NCBI GenBank assembly: GCA_022113835.1
Contig: JAILWY010000001.1
Location: 5,952,001 to 6,016,000, forward strand
Direction: 5' to 3'
From: Atopsyche davidsoni
Lineage: Eukaryota > Arthropoda > Insecta > Trichoptera > Hydrobiosidae
DNA: 64,000 nt
Position numbers and translations under genes: made by a program. Each line of letters opens with the position of its first letter. Within the stretch, counting starts at the first letter, position 1. A model generated the notes under the pieces. It did no database searches. It saw only the letters and a program-made list of their open reading frames with translations, and was not told the DNA's origin. Positions 56,884 to 64,000 of the stretch are shown piece after piece.

Positions 56884-57150
56884 ATGCTATCTCTTCGAGC
56901 TTCCACGGTGCTGGTGTTCGTCCTGGCTGCTGTGTGCTCGGTGTGGACGATGCCGCAAGGATACGAGTTTGATTATTCTGAAGAAAGTCCTCTGCGGTCA
57001 GTGCACGATCTGGCCCGAGATGCAGCGTTTACTGGAAGCAGCAATGGATGGAATTATCCAGTGTACCGAATCGTGCAAGTGCCATATTTGTGTCCAGCTG
57101 GAACTAAAAAAGCAGGAAATAAGTGCAGACCAGTATATTCACCGCTTTGA
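56884..57150 (+). CDS. Secapin-like secreted peptide, the member closest to bee secapin layout
   Basis: 88 residues from MLSLRAST; the GTG codon two positions upstream is not used. The signal peptide runs to about residue 22 (VFVLAAVCSVWT). A spacer with Glu/Asp/Ser (28-58) precedes the mature region PVYRIVQVPYLCPAGTKKAG and NKCRPVYSPL (Cys70-Cys81). The order aromatic, basic, two aliphatic residues, V-P, C-P-x-G, basic residues, C-R with a short Pro-containing tail follows secapin closely. It lies at the right end of the array, is GC-richer than the short genes, and lacks their upstream motif. It may be the ancestral single-copy member; that is an inference. Confidence 0.85.
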   Translation: MLSLRASTVLVFVLAAVCSVWTMPQGYEFDYSEESPLRSVHDLARDAAFTGSSNGWNYPVYRIVQVPYLCPAGTKKAGNKCRPVYSPL

Positions 57151-57489
57151 TTGCCTGGATTTATATAACATATTATAAGAATTTTGTTGTGCATAATTTA
57201 TTTACAAATATATTTTTATAGTTTTTTTAATCATTGTTTTATTTTTATAAGAAAAACCCTTTTGAAAAAAACCATAAACATTGTATGTAATTGATATTTT
57301 TCGGGTACTTGGAACTAACAATGAATTCGTAATTCATTTAGTTTTATTTGTTATCTTTAGCATAATGATATCTGAGGGAGAGTCGTTATTTATGAAGTCG
57401 TAAAATTCCGATGTACGCCTTTTTTAAAAATTAGAAAAAAGGATTCATTTCTGACGATTATATATATTTTTGCAAGTGTTATGGAAATC

Positions 57490-57616
57490 TACCTTCACAT
57501 GCAACACAACCGACAACTGAACGGTGATTAACCAATAGTGTCGATTACCTAAAATGAGAGGACGCTATTGGGTAATTATGGTTTGGTCGTCGGTTGTATC
57601 GTAGCATGTGTAGGCA
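57490..57616. mobile_element. MITE-like inverted repeat downstream of gene 56884
   Basis: The left arm (CTACCTTCACATGC, then ACAACCGACAACTGA and CCAATAGTGTC) pairs with the right arm (GACGCTATTGGG, then CGTCGGTTGTATCG and GCATGTGTAGGCAG) with several mismatches. It has no coding capacity. Confidence 0.65.
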
Positions 57617-57619
57617 GCT

Positions 57620-58950
57620 AAGCACTTGTTACTCGTTATAAATGCAAGAAATTTTTTAATAAATAATGGAAAATGTTTTCATTTATAGTTTCATTTATTT
57701 AGTTATAAGTTTATTAATTAATACGGGAAATAAATAATAAGTTGCATTTCTCTTCAGAAATTCGCTGAATGGTGTTACTTTATCAAATTTAATTTTTGTT
57801 TAATAATAGTTGTATTGCATGGTTACATCATTTTATGTTATGGCCAACAAGTAATGCACAACGAACAATAATTATTAGTCAGTTCTCTAAAAAATAATTA
57901 ATTACTACAGAGGCATTCCATTTAAACTTTAAATGAGCGCATTCTTCAAATAATTATTTGATGTAATGTGAAATTTAATAGGTTTTAATATAAAGAAGCG
58001 GGCGTAAAATTCCTGGAAATATTAGTTATTTATTAACAAAAATATTTTAGTTATTCAGACAAATGGTTTTTGACGTACCCATCTATAAACATTATTACAC
58101 GTACTTGTAGCGTAGCACGTGAGTACACGAAGTTAATACAGTCAATGTAGGGTCTTTAGATTTAACTTAGACAGGGTCGCATTAGCCAGCAAAAGATATA
58201 TTAATAAATTTGAAAAAATAATTTTATGAATGAATAAAATCATGATTTTTTAATTAAACAAATTAATATTATCAAATATATTGAAAATAAAGAAACCAAA
58301 TCCTACATAAATAATCATGTTTTCGCTTACTTGGTGATGCAATACTAGTGATTCATAGTTTTAAAATGATTAGCGTTATCCAAAATTTCAGTTATATTTT
58401 TCACACATCCGGAATATAAATATTTACCTGTTAAGAATTTCATTAATAGATGATTAATATTTTTTATTAATGTTCGCATAAATGTATAATTCGCCCGTAA
58501 GAGCTATTTTGTATGCGAGTTTAGCTATCAGTAATATAATTTTTTTCTTATAAAAAATACTTGTTAGTTATTACATAACTTTTTAAATAACATCATATGT
58601 AAATAAAGTATATTTAGTATTTTATCTAGCTATACAATTTTCTTTTCTATTTTAATGTATTATTTAATCTAAAGAATACTTTAAAAAAATAGGATAAATA
58701 AAATAATAACATCTGATACACCGAATACAACTCTGTCGCCTACGTCACTTACTCAATTTCATCAAGTGGCGAAGTATTAAAACAGTCCTGTATTGGGGAA
58801 TCATACCCACAATATTACATTAAAATGTAATATTACAATTAAACTAAACAAAAACAATATACAGGACAATTTAATGATAAAAAAATAATTCAAACAATAA
58901 TCTTTATGTTTGGCAGATAGATGCAATAAACAAAAAAACACAATGTTAGT
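57620..58950. other. AT-rich spacer, nothing supported
   Basis: Frames are all short. No repeat family recognised elsewhere in the window appears here. Confidence 0.4.
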
Positions 58951-58959
58951 CATTTTTAT

Positions 58960-59160
58960 ATGTTAAAAATCCATGCATTGTTTTTATTTCTTATTTATTT
59001 ATTAATTTTAGTATTATTTCCGAAGGTGACGGCCCTGCACTCCCTGCTACTCGCTAATAACCGGTATTTCTCGTATGAGACTCCGGCCCATACTTTGGAG
59101 TGGTTTGCCTCCGTTTTGGATAAGTTCCTCTCCACCGAGCCACGGCCAAGTCAATGCTAA
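58960..59160 (+). CDS. Orphan small secreted peptide (hypothetical)
   Basis: 66 residues. MLKIHALFLFLIYLLILVLF is a strong hydrophobic signal with a likely cut after KVTA. The mature part would be HSLLLANNRYFSYETPAHTL followed by EWFASVLDKF and an end PRPSQC with a single Cys. Base composition rises in GC over the last 45 codons only. A TTTTAG acceptor-like site at 59011 lies inside the signal, so this could instead be a terminal exon of another gene. No C-x10-C module, so it is not part of the secapin-like family. Not recognised. Confidence 0.4.
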   Translation: MLKIHALFLFLIYLLILVLFPKVTALHSLLLANNRYFSYETPAHTLEWFASVLDKFLSTEPRPSQC

Positions 59161-59169
59161 ATACTCATT

Positions 59170-62100
59170 GAGATATTTATGTATTCTCTAGAAAAATATA
59201 TTAAACATGTAGTTTATAAACAAATCGTTAATATAGCAAAAACGGTTATATTGTATAAGTATTTAGATATTTTAAAATATTGGAAACTCAAAATTTTTGT
59301 TCATGATTTTATAAGTAAATAAAAATCGAAATATTTTATATGTAAAAAAATATAATACGACGGAACGAGTATTAAAATAAATCTGATGTTGAGATTCAGT
59401 GAAATTTGAAGCATGTACAAAGCGTATTCAATTCAAACCATTAGCAGAAAATCAATCACATCAAAAAATTAAAATTTATATTTTTATATTGAAAAAGTTT
59501 AAGGGTGAAGTTAATCTTAAATTTTAGTGCATTGAGCATAAATGTATTGACAATTTACGAAAATGTTTCTCGAACCGAAGTCTACAGTAAGGTGAGCAAA
59601 CTGCAAGTTTGTAAAGCAATTGCTGTACCTGATCCTCAAAAGCAGTCTTAGTTTCACAAGTAAACTCATGCATCGGTAATCACTGCTGTCAAGTATCTGT
59701 CTTCAAAGGACTAATGGGAAACAGGGAGAATCGTCGGATAGTATTTGCATTTACACGATTTTACAACAAATAACAAATATACGTTGCAGTTGTTATTGGC
59801 ATTAGCATAAAATTATTTATTTTTATGGTAATGCCAATAACAACCTTGTTGGACTACACTTTTTTAGTTTGACATTTAGTTAATGAGCCTAGGTCTAACA
59901 TTATTTGGACAGTATCAGGTGTATCTGGTAATTCGATCCGTATCTGGATAGCCGAATCTCGAATTGGTATATTTGCTCATGCCTATTTTGATTTGGTTGA
60001 TGAAAATATATATTGACGCATACAATGCCAATACAAATCAATATCAATTATTGAAATAAAGTTCACTACCTAAAATGTATTTAAATATACCGACTATTCA
60101 ATGATTCCAAATATGTCTTTATAGGATCATGTTTAAACGTATGCTTCATACAATGTTTCAATTGTCTGTTAAAAAGATTTTTAAAAGTGGTGAAAGTATG
60201 GTAGAAAAAACGAAAGTTTTCTTTAAAAAAAATCCCCCGGGAAGTATGATTTAGAGTTTTAATTATACAATATCTAAAAAAGACTCGGTAGATTTTTTTA
60301 TTATTCATTAAAAGGCAAAAAAATTCTTCTATTCATAAAATTATTTAATATCTTTATAAATTATATGAAATTATAAGAAAATCGTACCAGCGGTTAAAAA
60401 CATATTTAAATGCACCTTCTGTGCAGTTAAATACATTATGATAAGAAGCATTCTAATCAGTACAGACCGCAGACTATATTTCTATTAAAAATAACATCAT
60501 TGCAGCAATGGCTGCCTTCTCATAGATATGCGAGTATAAACAAATTTGCCACTTGACCTTTTACGCTAGATTTCAAAGCCATATATTCTATTGGCAAAAT
60601 AACATTTGTATTCACTATTCAATGTTAGAGCATTTTGCAACTATAGATTTCAATCATTGCAACCAATAGAATATTAATTAATTTTAACATTACTTGGAAG
60701 CGATCCTTGGATAAAAGGAATTTCTCTCAAGTGGGTGGTCATGAATGATTTTTTATTATTTCCATAGAAATTTACTTAACAAATCAAAAACTTGATTCTA
60801 ATTGTATACGATGCTACAGTCAACAGAAGCGTTTGCTTCTAATCTGCTTTAAGAAATACTACCAATAAATGAATTCTTACTATTAAAGCGAGATTATTTC
60901 AAAAAAATTGTTTGATATAAAAACAAACAACTGAGCAATTTTAACAAATCTCACATAATAATTTAAAAAAATACCAAACAAGATAACATTAGAATAGACT
61001 TTAGAAAAGTTAAAATTTTGTAATGAAGTAGTTTTTATCAATTACGTAATAGTAATTATTATTTTTTGCTCAAAACCCAAATCTTAAACAAACAAAAAAA
61101 TGCTGAGCTATTTATGTGAGTTTTTTTATATTTGAACTGTCTTTTAAATTGCCAATTTGTTATACTAAATGGTTGATAGTGTCTGCAATATATCAAGAAC
61201 AAACTGTTGATGAAGTTTTTAGTTCCCAAATAATGTATTTTTAATAGTATAATAATAGTTTTAATCTCAAGTTGGACGTTTGCCTTCTTTTTTATACGAT
61301 TTAAGCCAACCTCTAGATTTTAAATAGTATTTTAGATATTAATAATATATATACATTAAAATACATTTTTATATTTATATTGAGAGGTGTCTTTTTCAAT
61401 GTATTATTTGCAAATAAATATCAATTAAAAACGTGTGTAAAAACAAATACTTGTACAGAATAATTACTTGTTGGAGACCATATTAGTCAAGAAATTTCCC
61501 ATGAATAATTAGCACCTGTACAGGTGTCGGTGCATTGTATTGTTCAATGAACTAATAATAGATTATTTAACGGTATTCTTAGAATAATTAAGCTATAACA
61601 AGTAAATAGTTATATGTAAGATTTTCTGTATGCAGACACTTGTTAAATGTTTACATGAACATGGTTTATTAAAATTTATAGATAAAGAAATGCTGTATTT
61701 TAGTGATCCTACTTATTTCCAGTGAAGCGAATTCTGTTCAATCCGAAAACTACAGGAAAATACACCAACTTAACTATTTTAGAAAAAGAGAACAAAACTA
61801 TTATTTGTATATATTTTTTTTACTATAAAATATTTACACTGTCTTTACGTCTAAAGATAAATTGACTTTGATTGAAAAAAAAAAAATGAGTTATGAGGTC
61901 TATATATCAGGAAGCAGATGGCTAGTTAAATGTCATGGTCATGTTTTATTTCGTCTAAAGCATCCGTATTGTTAATACTGTTCGAAGGAAAAAAAAACAA
62001 TTTTTGTATTAGTATATAATCAGAAGCAAATTTATATGAAGATTTTTTTTAAAGTAATAAGAAATTATAATACAAAAAAAATAAATTACGAGTGATGCAT

Positions 62101-64000
62101 GGGTTCACCTAAAGTAGTTTTGGTATTTTCAATAAAAATCCACAGAGATAATGTTCCTTTAATTACGTCAAAAAATACAACCATGAAAATAACAATAGTA
62201 ATAACACGGTGAGTAATTTAACTAGATTACAAATTGGTTAAAAATTATACGAAACCGGGAATACCCCACAATGTTCTACCGAGGCCATTATTACAGAGTA
62301 ATTTATCGCGGCATTAAATACTATGATAGTTTCTCGTCATAGAGCGAAATTCGTCATTGGGTTTTTGAGAAAAAAAATGGAATTATTTGTCCTATAATGT
62401 TATTAAAATCAACAACATATTGATGAATTGGTTGCTCGGTGGTTATCGGCAACCAAACTTATGTCAAATTTTTAAATCGTGGTTTAGTTGGAATTATGAC
62501 GATATTGCCAAGAATGCCTCAGTATTTTTTAAATATAAAAACATGATATATTCCCAGCTTACAAAATCGAAATCATTAGTGCAATATGATTTACAAGGAC
62601 AATATATTATCTACTAAATAAATTACGCGTAACATAAATACAAACTGTAAATATATCAACTATAAATGCACATAGTTATATATCAACTATATGTGTTGGA
62701 ATAAAACAAGCCGTATTATATACAAGCCACTTCGTTTCATATTTTGACAAACAGTGAGAAAGTCGATATTTTATATTAATTTTATGTTAAAATAAAATTA
62801 CATACATGTAAAAAGACTAAAATATCGAAGCAAACATCGTACTTCGTAGTCTCTAAGAATTACTAACAAACTACTTGACCAAGAGGCCGTTAAATCCGTT
62901 AATTGAATTCAATAAAACCTGATTTATTTTTAATATTTAAGTAAATTTACAATGTAATTTTGTTATTTACTTAAAAAATAATTTAAGAAATAGATATTTA
63001 GAACGTTCATTTTTAATATGTTATACCTGAAAGCTGTTTTAATATTATAGACGCATATTTTATTTAAAAAAGTCAATTATTTAAAAAGTAATAACCATAC
63101 AAAAATGTTCAATAGTCATTTAAAATGTTGCCTAAAGCTATAAATTATGGCATGATAAATATCTTGCTGATTAGGTTTACAAAGAAACCTAGTGTAAAAT
63201 ATATCATTGTGGTTTGGAGATTACATTTAAATTAAAACCAAAATATAATATATAAATCTGATATTACGTCTTCTAATTTATTTTTGTAGATTGACTCAAC
63301 ATTGTGTCAATCAGTCGTTAAATTGAAGATAGTTAACTGTATTGTTTGTGATACATTCATCGCATGTGATGCGAATCACTTAGGTTAACTGGTCTCAATT
63401 AAAACATAAAAGTATTTGGTATTACGTATACAAGTTTTTTTAAAATGTAAATTATTAAAAGATATAAATAAACATGATTTTAATTGAATTAATACCTCAA
63501 TTTAAATAATATCTGGATTAATTGTTTATATTCACGATTAATTTTGATTCATTGAAAGAAACAAGGAATCTACTTGCAAGGAAGTGTTGCGGTTATTAAA
63601 TCTGATAAATATCATAAGTTACTTAACGACTTAAAGTGTATAGTATTAACAACGGAAATTATTATTTATTTATCTAAAATATGAAATATATTTGTACTTT
63701 GTAAATTATATACGTCAAAACAACTATAGTCTACCGCCAAGTGTACAGAAACTTATAACTAATTCACATAATATGAAAAAGCCGAGTCATCAGCACACAA
63801 AGCACGCCCGATTTGCATACCCTAAACTTGTTTTACCTGAAGTTTAATTACGTATTTTTATTGAACAATGCATGACGTGACCCCTTCTCTTCGGTTGTTT
63901 ATATCAGCAAAATCAGTAAATACTAGTCTGCCTTGCCGACAGGTTGTTAAATGGAGAAGGAACTCCGTACTCACGCGGTCTACTGATATTTAATGTTGCG
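59170..64000. other. AT-rich sequence to the window end, no gene supported
   Basis: Open frames at 60081-60308 (minus) and 62387-62617 (plus) have AT-driven composition and no motif. The hairpin at 59789 is the only clear structure. The last 150 bp are slightly less AT-rich but show no exon. Confidence 0.4.
59789..59844. repeat. Hairpin, 24 bp arms
   Basis: GTTGTTATTGGCATTAGCAT and its near-exact complement (59821-59844) flank a loop of about 8 bases. A small foldback element is possible. Confidence 0.65.

Noticed and set aside
62387..62617. 76-codon plus frame
   Set aside because: Composition is AT-driven (Asn, Ile, Lys, Tyr) with no domain, signal or splice support.
1..64000. CRISPR array, bacterial operon or phage features
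   Set aside because: Spliced genes, SINEs and insect-type promoters show eukaryotic DNA; no regular spacer-repeat array is present.

Overview
The window looks like nuclear DNA of an insect. It is very AT-rich, with short GT-AG introns, long gene-poor stretches, tRNA-derived SINE copies, a decayed mariner/Tc1-type transposase and many small inverted-repeat elements. The secapin-like peptide cluster suggests Hymenoptera, where that family was first described, but the sequence alone does not prove the order.

Left part (1-7.8 kb), housekeeping genes. The window opens on the lysine-rich C-terminus of an unidentified plus-strand gene. Next come a three-exon centrin gene (2497-3247), whose start codon lies alone before the first intron, and an intronless ribose-5-phosphate isomerase gene on the minus strand (6406-7116 or 7194). 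The upstream flank of the isomerase gene is a degenerate tandem duplication.

Middle part (about 7.8-31.9 kb), a gene desert. It holds roughly twenty 150-500 bp GC-rich islands in AT-rich DNA, several MITE-like inverted repeats, two tRNA-derived SINE families, a mariner remnant, and a repeat family with a shared reading frame. I found no convincing host gene here. The islands are candidate cis-regulatory elements for a gene outside the window, but that is inference.

Right part (31.9-59.2 kb), almost entirely secreted-protein genes. It contains: (i) two tandem minus-strand paralogues with signal peptide, RTRR site, His-rich block, Pro/Thr-rich block and a conserved core; (ii) a minus-strand gene assembled here from small exons, encoding a 132-residue secreted protein with a 14-serine run and an acidic tail; (iii) thirteen plus-strand genes for small secreted peptides sharing an invariant C-x10-C module, which I recognise as secapin-like; (iv) a further orphan secreted-peptide ORF at 58960.

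Two of the thirteen secapin-like genes carry two modules. Eight short genes share a motif of the type AGCGCCATCT about 140-220 bp upstream of their start codons. The cluster grew by visible local duplication. The final 5 kb shows nothing supportable. The best candidate for an undescribed system is the 27 kb secreted-product block, above all the secapin-like array with its repeated upstream motif.
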